Assembly (NCBI RefSeq): GCF_022836845.1
Contig: NZ_JAJNNZ010000003.1
Location: 124,001 to 188,000 of the forward strand
Length of the DNA: 64,000 nucleotides
Origin: Vibrio gelatinilyticus
Lineage (GTDB): Bacteria > Pseudomonadota > Gammaproteobacteria > Enterobacterales > Vibrionaceae
Direction: 5' to 3'
This document shows positions 54,886 to 64,000 of this stretch, piece by piece; positions within the stretch are counted from its first letter, which is position 1, and the number at the start of each line of letters is the position of its first letter. The notes below the pieces were generated by a model. That model was not told the origin of the DNA, did no database searches, and worked only from the letters and a program-made list of their open reading frames with translations. The position numbers and the translations under genes were made by a program.

Positions 54886-55920
54886 TTAGTTATTAGGTTG
54901 TTGATCACCGAGAGAATAAACGCTCATTGTGCGCGCTATTTCCCAACATAGCCGCGCCGCTAGGCGACCACTGTGATTATCGATATCAAAGTCTGGGTTT
55001 AGTTCTGCGAGATCCGCAAGCTTGAGTTTGTGTTTGTTTTTAAGCACTTGTGCTATTAATGGCCATAGGTTTTCATACGAAACCCCAAACGCAGCTGGCG
55101 CACTCACGCCGGGCATTTGCGCTGCTGGGAAAACATCCAAATCAATGGTCAAGTACACAACATCGACGGTGTCGATAAAGTGTTGAATTGTCGCCAAGTG
55201 AGCGTCTTCATTGCGCGAGTTAATTGCGCTATCTTCGATGTAACCAACGTGTAGCTCGCGTGCTTTGTTGTATAGGGCTTGAGTATTGCTCGTCGGCGAT
55301 ACACCAATACACAGGTAATTGAAATCCAGATTGGAAGTGAGGCAGTAATCGGAAATTTGGGTAAAGGGAGTGCCGGAGCTTGCGCAAAGTGCGTACTCGT
55401 CGGAACGGTATTCACGAAGATCAAAATGAGCATCAAAATTAATGATACCGATGCGAGGGGACGCTTCATGTTGACGAAGGTGTTGTGCTAGACCCGAAAA
55501 CGAAGACCAGGCGATCTCATGCCCGCCCCCCAAGGTAATCACAAAGTGCTGATCCAAAAGCTGGCTGATGACCAAGGCAGTTGTGGCCTGGCCTTGCTCT
55601 AATTCACCCCGTTGGCAGGCTATGTTACCCGCGTCGATTAGCGTGCTATTAAGTGGCCAGGCGAAGTTGGCTAAACACTGTCTAAGATGGTTTGGGCCTT
55701 TTGCGGCACCGATGCGCCCTTGATTGCGTTTCACGCCAGTATCGGTTTCAAAACCGATCAAAACTACACTTGGATCTTGTTGCAAGATGCCGTTAAGAGG
55801 AGCTTGAATCACACTATTGTGGACGCGTAGCCCTTTCAAGCCATCTTCTTTATCTGTGCGTCCTGACCATATGAAATCTCTACGTAATTGCTGTTGAAGA
55901 ACGTCATTTGTATTAGACAT
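54886..55920 (-). CDS. hutG: Formimidoylglutamase
   Basis: The 344-residue ureohydrolase splits N-formimidoyl-glutamate into glutamate and formamide. The manganese ligands are in GGGHEIAWSSF, NFDAHFDLR and LTIDLDVFPAAQMPGVSAPAAFG. It overlaps hutI by eight bases. As in other vibrios, this one-step route is used instead of HutF and the second HutG type. Confidence 0.93.
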   Translation of the reverse strand: MSNTNDVLQQQLRRDFIWSGRTDKEDGLKGLRVHNSVIQAPLNGILQQDPSVVLIGFETDTGVKRNQGRIGAAKGPNHLRQCLANFAWPLNSTLIDAGNIACQRGELEQGQATTALVISQLLDQHFVITLGGGHEIAWSSFSGLAQHLRQHEASPRIGIINFDAHFDLREYRSDEYALCASSGTPFTQISDYCLTSNLDFNYLCIGVSPTSNTQALYNKARELHVGYIEDSAINSRNEDAHLATIQHFIDTVDVVYLTIDLDVFPAAQMPGVSAPAAFGVSYENLWPLIAQVLKNKHKLKLADLAELNPDFDIDNHSGRLAARLCWEIARTMSVYSLGDQQPNN

Positions 55921-57130
55921 AATCCAATCTCCCGTTCACGACGCGGCAGTACAGGGAGTTGAGCCCGATCTGATAGCTTAGCTCCGACGGGTGAGACATG
56001 TCCCAAACCGCCAGATCAGCACAGTTGCCTTCCTTCACTTGGCCAATAACATTTTGTTTCCCAAGAGCTTGTGCTGCGTGGTTGGTCACACCTCTGAGTG
56101 CTTCTTGAGGTGAAAGCCCAAACAGAGTACAAGCCATATTCATCATCAAACGTAAGTCAGCAAATGGCGATGTACCTGGATTCACATCGGTGGCGATGGC
56201 CATTGGAACATTATGTCTTCTCAGAAGCTCAATCGGTGGCTTACGTGTTTCTTTTAGAAAATAAAACGCACCAGGCAGGAGTGTTGCCACGGTATTTGCT
56301 TTGGATAGCGCCTCTACGCCAGGTAGATCTAAATACTCAATATGATCCACAGACAATGCTCCGTAACGAGCCGCCAGCGCTGAGCCTCCCATATTACTTA
56401 GCTGTTCGGTATGACCTTTGATGGATAAGCCATGCTTAACTGCACTTTGGAATACTCTTTCGCTCTGTTTCAAATTAAAGCCAATCGACTCACAAAAGAC
56501 ATCAACGCTGTCTGCCAATTGATGCTCAGCACAGTAAGGGATCATGTCTTGGCAGATCCAATCGACATAATCGTCAGGGCGTTGCTGATACTCTTTGGGA
56601 ACGGTGTGCGCGGCGAGCAGCGTCGTATGAACATTGATTTTTCGATGACTTTCCAATGCTTTGGCTGCTCTTAACATTTTGATTTCATGTTCAAAACTAA
56701 GACCATAACCGGACTTGATTTCGACGGTAGTGCAGCCAGAGCGAATTAAGCTGTCAAGCCTGGGCAACGCGAGCTCTATGAGATGTTCTTCACTAGCAAG
56801 TCGAGTCGCTTGAACCGTAGAGTGTATGCCGCCGCCGTTCAAGATAATTGACTGATAGGAGGCGCCTAACAAGCGTTGTTCAAACTCTTGTGATCGGCTT
56901 CCAGCGAAAATGAGATGTGTATGAGAGTCAATGAATCCGGGCGTAATGAGCTTGCCCTGACAGTCTAGAATCGTGTCGAAATCTTCAAGACTCATATTAA
57001 ATTCGGATTGATGACAAATGCGATCGATCACGCCGTCTCGGATCGAAATGGTTGAAGGCGCGCTGACGGCGTACCCTTCATCGCCCGCAAGCAAGCTAGT
57101 ATAATGGACATTAGTGAGTAATAGGTTCAT
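55913..57130 (-). CDS. hutI: Imidazolonepropionase
   Basis: The 405-residue amidohydrolase opens imidazolonepropionate to formimidoyl-glutamate. Metal-binding stretches are GFIDSHTHLIFAGSR, GHTEQLSN and ATDVNPGTSPFADLRLMMNMAC. Its ATG is preceded by a HutC-type operator, so it is the first gene of hutIGUH. Confidence 0.94.
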   Translation of the reverse strand: MNLLLTNVHYTSLLAGDEGYAVSAPSTISIRDGVIDRICHQSEFNMSLEDFDTILDCQGKLITPGFIDSHTHLIFAGSRSQEFEQRLLGASYQSIILNGGGIHSTVQATRLASEEHLIELALPRLDSLIRSGCTTVEIKSGYGLSFEHEIKMLRAAKALESHRKINVHTTLLAAHTVPKEYQQRPDDYVDWICQDMIPYCAEHQLADSVDVFCESIGFNLKQSERVFQSAVKHGLSIKGHTEQLSNMGGSALAARYGALSVDHIEYLDLPGVEALSKANTVATLLPGAFYFLKETRKPPIELLRRHNVPMAIATDVNPGTSPFADLRLMMNMACTLFGLSPQEALRGVTNHAAQALGKQNVIGQVKEGNCADLAVWDMSHPSELSYQIGLNSLYCRVVNGRLDYV

Positions 57131-57149
57131 GAGTGATCAATTCTTCAAA

Positions 57150-57180
57150 TGTATATACAAATAAATAGAGTATAATATAC
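57150..57180. promoter_or_regulatory. HutC operators before hutI
   Basis: TGTATATACA (57150-57159) is a perfect 10-bp palindrome and GTATAATATAC (57170-57180) a near one. Both lie 20-50 bases upstream of hutI and match the AT-rich HutC/GntR site style. A related half site, TATACAAAT, lies upstream of hutC at about 58004-58012. Confidence 0.65.
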
Positions 57181-57252
57181 AAATGATCAAGTGACTGAAC
57201 ACCGAAATGTGATGACGGATTAACTTAGTGGTTTACTAAGATCGTTGCTTTG

Positions 57253-57978
57253 TTATTGGATGTCTATCTTAGAACTGAGCTTATAGCGCGACCCAGGGTG
57301 ATAAAGTAGTGCGGTACTGATAAGCTTGCTGTCACTCCAAGTTCGACGACTGAGTAGTAGGCACGGCTCTTGCGGCGTGATGTTTAACTGACGAGCAATT
57401 TCTTCTTTGCACTGGATTGCTTCAACGGTATGTTCTATCGCGGTGAGTGGGCAGTTTTTGGAAAGGTATTCATTAGGCGTTGTTTGGGTGAAATCCTGCT
57501 GGTGGTAATTAGGAGCGTAGTGAGCATTCACCCATCGACATTCAAGTTGGATCGGAGTGCCGTCTTCTTTGTGTATGATTTCACTGTAAAATATTGGGCT
57601 TCCCAGCATGATACCAAGCTTGGTGGCGATATACTCATCGGCATTGATAGCGTCATGCTTCACAACGATGCTGCTGTGTTGCTTTCCACGAGTGCGCACC
57701 TCTTCGGCTATGTTGCGAGTGTCATGTAATGGGGACTCTACCTTATCGTCAGGTAAACGAACAAAGGTTCCAAGGCGAGGTTTTCTGACCAGTTTACCGT
57801 CCGAGACAAGATCGCGAATCGCTTTATTGACCGTCATTCGACTGACTGAAAATTGTTTAGCCAGTTCGATCTCAGTGGTGATCCTGTGCCCGATACTCCA
57901 TCGGCCAGAATCGATGTTGCTTTCGATAAACTGTTTGATCTGAATGTAAAGTGGCTCGACTGACTTGGTAGTATCCAT
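57253..57978 (-). CDS. hutC: GntR/HutC-family repressor of histidine utilisation
   Basis: The protein of 241 residues has a GntR winged helix (EPLYIQIKQFIESNIDSGRWSIGHRITTEIELAKQFSVSRMTVNKAIRDLVSDGKLVRKPRLGTFV) and a UTRA ligand domain. It represses hut genes and is released by urocanate. The ATG at 57978 is preferred over an in-frame TTG at 58008. It lies upstream of hutI on the same strand, with its own AT-rich operator region. Confidence 0.93.
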   Translation of the reverse strand: MDTTKSVEPLYIQIKQFIESNIDSGRWSIGHRITTEIELAKQFSVSRMTVNKAIRDLVSDGKLVRKPRLGTFVRLPDDKVESPLHDTRNIAEEVRTRGKQHSSIVVKHDAINADEYIATKLGIMLGSPIFYSEIIHKEDGTPIQLECRWVNAHYAPNYHQQDFTQTTPNEYLSKNCPLTAIEHTVEAIQCKEEIARQLNITPQEPCLLLSRRTWSDSKLISTALLYHPGSRYKLSSKIDIQ

Positions 57979-58056
57979 AACATCTACTTTTATAAATTGA
58001 CTATACAAATATTCGTTGAATTCATATCGATTTGCAAGTCTTGTGTTTTTTACCTG

Positions 58057-59694
58057 CTAAAGCTTGGCCAAAGGCGATGCTTTTACCTGTTTTGCATGAC
58101 TCTTCCCAAGCTCATGCAAAAGATTTTGCAGCGTGTCACTTTGCCAGGCAACGGGCTGTTTGCCAAAGTGACTTTGGTGAAATTGATTGAGCTGTTGCTG
58201 GATCTGTTTGTCTGCATCGGCACTGAGTGTGGTGCTCCTTTTATACAGGTCAAAAGCTGATTGTGCTCTTACCGGATTGTTCTGTTTAACGGCAAGCAAA
58301 ACACTTTGAATGTTATTCGCTGTTGTAGCAGCGGGTTGTGAATCATCTTCAATATGGGTGCGCGGTTTACGACGCTCTCGAATCAGTAGCGCAAGTGTCA
58401 TGAGCCAAAGCGCGCTCGCAATCGCAGCAACATAAGGCCATAGCCCTGCATCAACAATCACGACCTTCTCTGTCGGTTGCGCCAAACTCTCTGCTTTTGG
58501 CAAGTGAGCGACTTCGCTGGCAGAAACATCGACCTGTAATGCGTCTACCTCACTTACCTGGCTTGTATCTTTTTGGCTGTTCCACCATTGCACACTTACT
58601 TTTGGCAAGGTAAACAGGCCAGTTTTTTGCGCAATAATCACCTGTGTTAGTGTCATGCTTGAGGAGCCATCCGCATGGTTGTCTAATGTTGGCTTTTCTG
58701 AGTAAACGCGAAAACCACTTGGATTATCAATGGCCAGGGTGGGAAACTGTTCGGTAGTAAGGCCTTGTGCGGTAAGAGTGAGGGTACGTGTCAGAGAGTC
58801 TCCCACTTGCAAAGAGATTGTTTCCTGCTCAGTAAGAGGTCGACCTTCACTGTCAACAACAACCTGGGTGAGCGATAGTTTGTCGGCTGGTAACCATTGA
58901 CCTTGATAGTCACTAGGCTGAGCTTTTACCTCAATACTTATGGTTTTTGCTGTTGGAGACAGTGGTACTAGCCTGGTGGTACCACTTCGGTTATCGCCAA
59001 GCAGCATGGAACCTGTAAGCGTCGGTATTTCGATAGTATAACGTCCAGGTTCTTGTGCAGTTACCTGAAACGATTGATCAACGATCAGAACATCCTGGCC
59101 TTCCAGAACGGCTTGATATTGTTTGGGCTCACCAATGGCGGTCAGTTTTACGCCTTTTTGAGATTCTGGGGAGGTTAACTTAGGATCTTGCAGTCGTCTC
59201 GGATCGGTTTTGATAATGACTCTTGAGTTCAACATGACGCTTTGCTGAGGGTACAATGATTGCTTTGCTATGTCATAGCGCGATTCAATCACATCATCGG
59301 CATTAAAGGTTTGTTCACTCATCGTCACATTAAGCGTGATTGGGGCAGATGAAACACCATTAACGGTAAAGCCCGGAATGGTGATTTTTCCAAGACGGCT
59401 CGGCGCAATGGCGATGGTCCATTCGCTCTTGTCTTGTCTGGTGCCATTAATAATGTTGACTGATGAGCTAAAGTTGGGTCTACCAAGGTAGAAGTCATCG
59501 CTCAGTACATCAAAGCTAATTTCATCTCTACTGAGCTTTTTGTCGGAGATCACGCGCAGTTGAATTACTTCGTCTTTAACCACTTTTGTTTTGTTTACAC
59601 TCGCCGTGAGTGACGCAGCCCAAACGTTAGAATGAGCGAAAAAAATCAAAAACAGACCAAGGATACGATTTAGAAGGCGACGATTACTTTTCAT
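58057..59694 (-). CDS. BatD-like membrane protein
   Basis: The 545-residue protein has a signal peptide (ending HSNVWA), three or so beta-sandwich domains (about 27-400) of the BatD type, a membrane helix (about 420-445, GLWPYVAAIASALWLMTLALLIR) and a cytosolic tail. BatD proteins act with MoxR ATPases and VWA proteins in envelope stress or protein assembly. It is the last gene of the Bat-like cluster, two bases after the VWA/TPR gene. Confidence 0.88.
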   Translation of the reverse strand: MKSNRRLLNRILGLFLIFFAHSNVWAASLTASVNKTKVVKDEVIQLRVISDKKLSRDEISFDVLSDDFYLGRPNFSSSVNIINGTRQDKSEWTIAIAPSRLGKITIPGFTVNGVSSAPITLNVTMSEQTFNADDVIESRYDIAKQSLYPQQSVMLNSRVIIKTDPRRLQDPKLTSPESQKGVKLTAIGEPKQYQAVLEGQDVLIVDQSFQVTAQEPGRYTIEIPTLTGSMLLGDNRSGTTRLVPLSPTAKTISIEVKAQPSDYQGQWLPADKLSLTQVVVDSEGRPLTEQETISLQVGDSLTRTLTLTAQGLTTEQFPTLAIDNPSGFRVYSEKPTLDNHADGSSSMTLTQVIIAQKTGLFTLPKVSVQWWNSQKDTSQVSEVDALQVDVSASEVAHLPKAESLAQPTEKVVIVDAGLWPYVAAIASALWLMTLALLIRERRKPRTHIEDDSQPAATTANNIQSVLLAVKQNNPVRAQSAFDLYKRSTTLSADADKQIQQQLNQFHQSHFGKQPVAWQSDTLQNLLHELGKSHAKQVKASPLAKL

Positions 59695-59696
59695 GA

Positions 59697-61541
<1,845 letters not shown>

Positions 61542-61545
61542 AGTG

Positions 61546-62502
61546 CTATCTCCGTCTCACAATGACGAAAACGAACAGGATCATAGAAACCGCCAACGGC
61601 AAACCGAACCACTCGGTTTGAGGGCGCCATGATTGAGTGGCGGTGGAGATGGGTTGTAACTGGTTAATCGTTTCGTAGATGCTGTGTAGTTGCTTTGCAT
61701 CTTTTGCTCGAAAATATCGACCGCCCGTGATCTCGGCGACTCGGGTTAGTGTGTCTTCGTCAAGATCATCCGCCGTGTTTACAGTGCGGGTCATGAAAAA
61801 GTCGTTGACTTGCATTTCTCCAGCGCCCACCCCAATTGTGTAGATGGTAGTGTTGTATTTTTTTGCGATATTGGCCGCTTCTAGTGGGTCGATCACGCCA
61901 GCGGTATTTCCGCCATCGCTTAGCAGTATCATTACTCGCTGCGGGGCGTCTCCATCAATAAATGTCTTCGTTGCCAGACCTATCCCATCGCCAATGGCCG
62001 TTTGCGTACCAATGAGTTTGAGAATTGTTTGATTGAGCTGCTCACGTACCGTGTCCCTGTCAAGGGTTAGCGGAGTTTGCAGATAGGCATGGTCGGCGAA
62101 CAAGACCAGACCAACACGGTCACCCTTTCTCTTATCGATAAAATCGGACACGACATTTTTTACGGCACTAAGCCTATCGATATACTCGCCTTCATGGCGC
62201 ATATCTTTTTTGCTCATCGAGTAAGACAAATCGACAACCAACATCATGTCTCGGTGCTTGGGGTGAAACTCCACCGCTTCACCAAGCCAGACCGGGCGAC
62301 ATGCTGCAACAACGAGCAGTGACCAGGCAAAGGCTAAAACAATTGGAGTGATGGCACTTTGTGGAGCATTGTCTTTGTTGAGCCCACTCGCATGCGGAAG
62401 CATGATAGCAGCCTGGGCATGCGCGCGGCGGTAGTGACGGAAAATCAAGGGAAGTGGAAGTAACAGGCACATCCACCACCACTCAAGTGTTAAATTACTC
62501 AT
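61546..62502 (-). CDS. VWA protein, BatA-like
   Basis: The 318-residue protein has N-terminal helices, a VWA domain with MIDAS (VVDLSYSMSKKDM, about 90-102; TLTRVAEITGG further on) and a C-terminal helix (GLPLAVSMILFVFVIV). It is the partner of the VWA/TPR protein and of the MoxR ATPase in such clusters. It overlaps the DUF4381 gene by eight bases. Confidence 0.9.
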   Translation of the reverse strand: MSNLTLEWWWMCLLLPLPLIFRHYRRAHAQAAIMLPHASGLNKDNAPQSAITPIVLAFAWSLLVVAACRPVWLGEAVEFHPKHRDMMLVVDLSYSMSKKDMRHEGEYIDRLSAVKNVVSDFIDKRKGDRVGLVLFADHAYLQTPLTLDRDTVREQLNQTILKLIGTQTAIGDGIGLATKTFIDGDAPQRVMILLSDGGNTAGVIDPLEAANIAKKYNTTIYTIGVGAGEMQVNDFFMTRTVNTADDLDEDTLTRVAEITGGRYFRAKDAKQLHSIYETINQLQPISTATQSWRPQTEWFGLPLAVSMILFVFVIVRRR

Positions 62503-63001
62503 TTACCGACTGTGCTTTTAAAGGTTGAACTCGAAATTTCTTTTTAGGAGGCAGCGCCTCGCTAATCCATGTGTGACAATCTTGAATAAGCTGTTCTTTA
62601 TCTTTGGGTTCCTGATGTTGGTATAGCGCTCTGTCCCATTGTACCTTGTTATTGGTAAACCTAGGTTGCTCTAATTGAGAATCGAGAAATTGATACCAAG
62701 CGAGACCAGTTAAGTTGGCGATACGCTCACGTGGATAGTAACTGAGTGCCGCTTGACGCACCAACTCCAGAGCAGCGGATGGTGACAATTGATGTTTCTC
62801 CAGCGCAAAGAGACTCAGTGCTGCCTTTTTGGCTTTGAGCTTGCGTTTTTTGTATCGCACGAAAAAATAAATAGTGAATAGCAAAATGACAGTGGTCAGT
62901 AATAGGCTCCACCATCCCATGGCAAGTGGCCACCATGACGGCTCTTGAGGCAATTGGATTGCATTGAGAGGAAGGAGTTGATTAGTGTCAGCTTGACTCA
63001 T
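62495..63001 (-). CDS. DUF4381 membrane protein
   Basis: The 168-residue protein has one membrane helix (about 29-58, WPLAMGWWSLLLTTVILLFTIYFFV) and a cytosolic part of about 105 residues. DUF4381 proteins are typical members of MoxR/Bat gene clusters. The ATG at 63001 overlaps the DUF58 stop as ATGA and is preferred over the upstream frame start at 63043. Confidence 0.88.
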   Translation of the reverse strand: MSQADTNQLLPLNAIQLPQEPSWWPLAMGWWSLLLTTVILLFTIYFFVRYKKRKLKAKKAALSLFALEKHQLSPSAALELVRQAALSYYPRERIANLTGLAWYQFLDSQLEQPRFTNNKVQWDRALYQHQEPKDKEQLIQDCHTWISEALPPKKKFRVQPLKAQSVNE

Positions 63002-63984
63002 TGTTGTATTCCATTTAGTTGCTTTAGTAGCGGGCTCCCACAAGATATTTGAGAATAGGGTATGCCCATTGTTGTTAGTTGGTCTTCGACTCGCTGCTGT
63101 TTTGCTATAAACGCAGCGCGTAATTGTTTGCGAGTGGAAGACAGTGAGAAGTTCAGTAGTGAACTGCCATTGCCATGGATCACTTGCTGGGTGCCTCTGT
63201 AGTCGGTGTCACCAACTTCTAGCGGGTCAAAAATCTGGATGGCTCTTATTGCGTGATGCTGCCTGAGCGCACTAAGGCTTGATTCAAACTTATCTGTCTG
63301 TGTCGAGAAATCACTCAATAGAATGATGTCACTGCCCTTAGGACAGACTCGTTTTAGTGTCGAGATTGGCCAATCCTGGGGCGTGGCTTGTTTATCGTGA
63401 ATGTCGCAACACTGCAACAATGCCGCGTTGTGCAGTTCAATGAGCTGCTGCAGCATGCCTAGCAGGTTCTTGGTAACGTTAGTGGGTTTTATCTCAACGA
63501 TGCCACTAGAGGTGCGAATTAACATGCCGACGCGATCCCCATTGGCTATCGCCATCCAGCTTAACAGGCTGGCCATATGGCAAACCTGAACGGATTTGAG
63601 CAACAGTTCACTACCCATGAACAAACTTTGGGCGAGGTCGATTAACAAGAAAACCGGCTTTTCGTGCTCCTCTGTAAACAGCTTTGTGTGAGCTTTTCCT
63701 GTTCTGGCTGTGACTCGCCAGTCAATTTGACGAATGTCATCCCCGGGCTGATATTGCCTGACCTCGGAAAAAGTCATACCGCGACCTTTAGTTGAACTTT
63801 GATGACTGCCGTTGAGTTGTGACCACAGGCTTTTGGCTGGTGGTAGCCATCGCTTACTGTACGTTTTGTAATGAACAAGCTCTTCAATCGTCAGCAATGC
63901 CCCTTGGCACGAAGAGGCGAGGAATCCATCCTGGATCGCCTCTGTGAGCGGGTTATTGTGTGGTTGATTTCTAAATATCATCAT
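62998..63984 (-). CDS. DUF58 protein of the MoxR/Bat cluster
   Basis: The 328-residue protein has the DUF58 signature GRGMTFSEVRQYQPGDDIRQIDWRVTARTGKAHTKLFTEEHEKPVFLLIDLAQS (about 67-120). It probably joins a VWA-like fold that works with a MoxR ATPase. It is the first visible gene of the cluster. The upstream moxR, expected beyond 64000, is not in view. Confidence 0.9.
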   Translation of the reverse strand: MMIFRNQPHNNPLTEAIQDGFLASSCQGALLTIEELVHYKTYSKRWLPPAKSLWSQLNGSHQSSTKGRGMTFSEVRQYQPGDDIRQIDWRVTARTGKAHTKLFTEEHEKPVFLLIDLAQSLFMGSELLLKSVQVCHMASLLSWMAIANGDRVGMLIRTSSGIVEIKPTNVTKNLLGMLQQLIELHNAALLQCCDIHDKQATPQDWPISTLKRVCPKGSDIILLSDFSTQTDKFESSLSALRQHHAIRAIQIFDPLEVGDTDYRGTQQVIHGNGSSLLNFSLSSTRKQLRAAFIAKQQRVEDQLTTMGIPYSQISCGSPLLKQLNGIQQ

Positions 63985-64000
63985 GGCTCGTTGTTAACAC

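Noticed and set aside
63985..64000. Partial moxR gene at the right edge
   Set aside because: Expected from the cluster type, but the 16 visible bases cannot support a coding call.

Overview
The window looks like chromosomal DNA of a marine gammaproteobacterium of the family Vibrionaceae, most likely the genus Vibrio. This rests on recalled family resemblance and gene neighbourhood (hutIGUH with hutC, speAB, ppnP, lpp, a YbgA-type gene beside phrB, pstSCAB, a MoxR/Bat-type cluster) and on a moderate base composition. No database search was run. I see no rRNA, tRNA, CRISPR array, prophage or intact insertion sequence. Coding density is high and most genes look native.

Layout. 1-7.8 kb is a copper-tolerance operon on the minus strand: a small His/Cys-rich CopL-like protein, a TolC-type outer membrane factor, a CusB-type adaptor with two C-terminal CusF-like domains, a CusA-type RND pump and a Met/His-rich cupredoxin. 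A textbook MerR/CueR-type promoter (19-bp spacer over an 18-bp palindrome) lies just upstream. 8-12.4 kb carries a lipoprotein, an unusual ACP/acyl-AMP ligase/PlsC fusion and a methyltransferase. 12.6-14.5 kb is a divergent pair of a CSCST-motif permease and an ArsR-family regulator, with a repeated operator between them, then a nucleotidyltransferase. 14.6-17.5 kb is speA-speB (arginine to putrescine via agmatine).

17.6-24 kb holds a PAP2 phosphatase, a Gfo/Idh/MocA oxidoreductase, small unknown proteins, ppnP, pirin, adenosine deaminase and a small HTH protein. 24.2-36 kb holds a Dld-II-type D-lactate dehydrogenase, a LonB-like protease, a secreted Lys-Asp repeat protein, a GNAT enzyme, an EEP nuclease, an MFS carrier, a YibH/YibI-like pair and an EamA carrier. 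35.8-38.1 kb has a zinc-ribbon transposase-like protein and deoD. 38.4-41.6 kb is a photolyase operon (DUF523/YbgA, MerR, phrB) behind two TTGTACAA boxes. 41.6-42.8 kb has an L,D-transpeptidase facing lpp.

43.3-48.5 kb has a DEAD-box helicase and pstSCAB. 48.6-51.4 kb has a GNAT enzyme and a PbgA/YejM-like sulfatase-fold membrane protein. 51.6-58 kb is the histidine utilisation operon hutCIGUH (histidine to glutamate and formamide). 58-64 kb is a Bat-type cluster (DUF58, DUF4381, two VWA proteins, BatD), in which the VWA/TPR protein carries a 19-Gln tract and nine copies of a 9-bp repeat.

Most promising for new biology: the ACP-ligase-acyltransferase fusion, the TGTACA-box photolyase/MerR unit whose regulator has apparently lost its B12 ligand, the domesticated-transposase-like protein, and the tandem CusF domains in which the second has lost one metal-binding Met.
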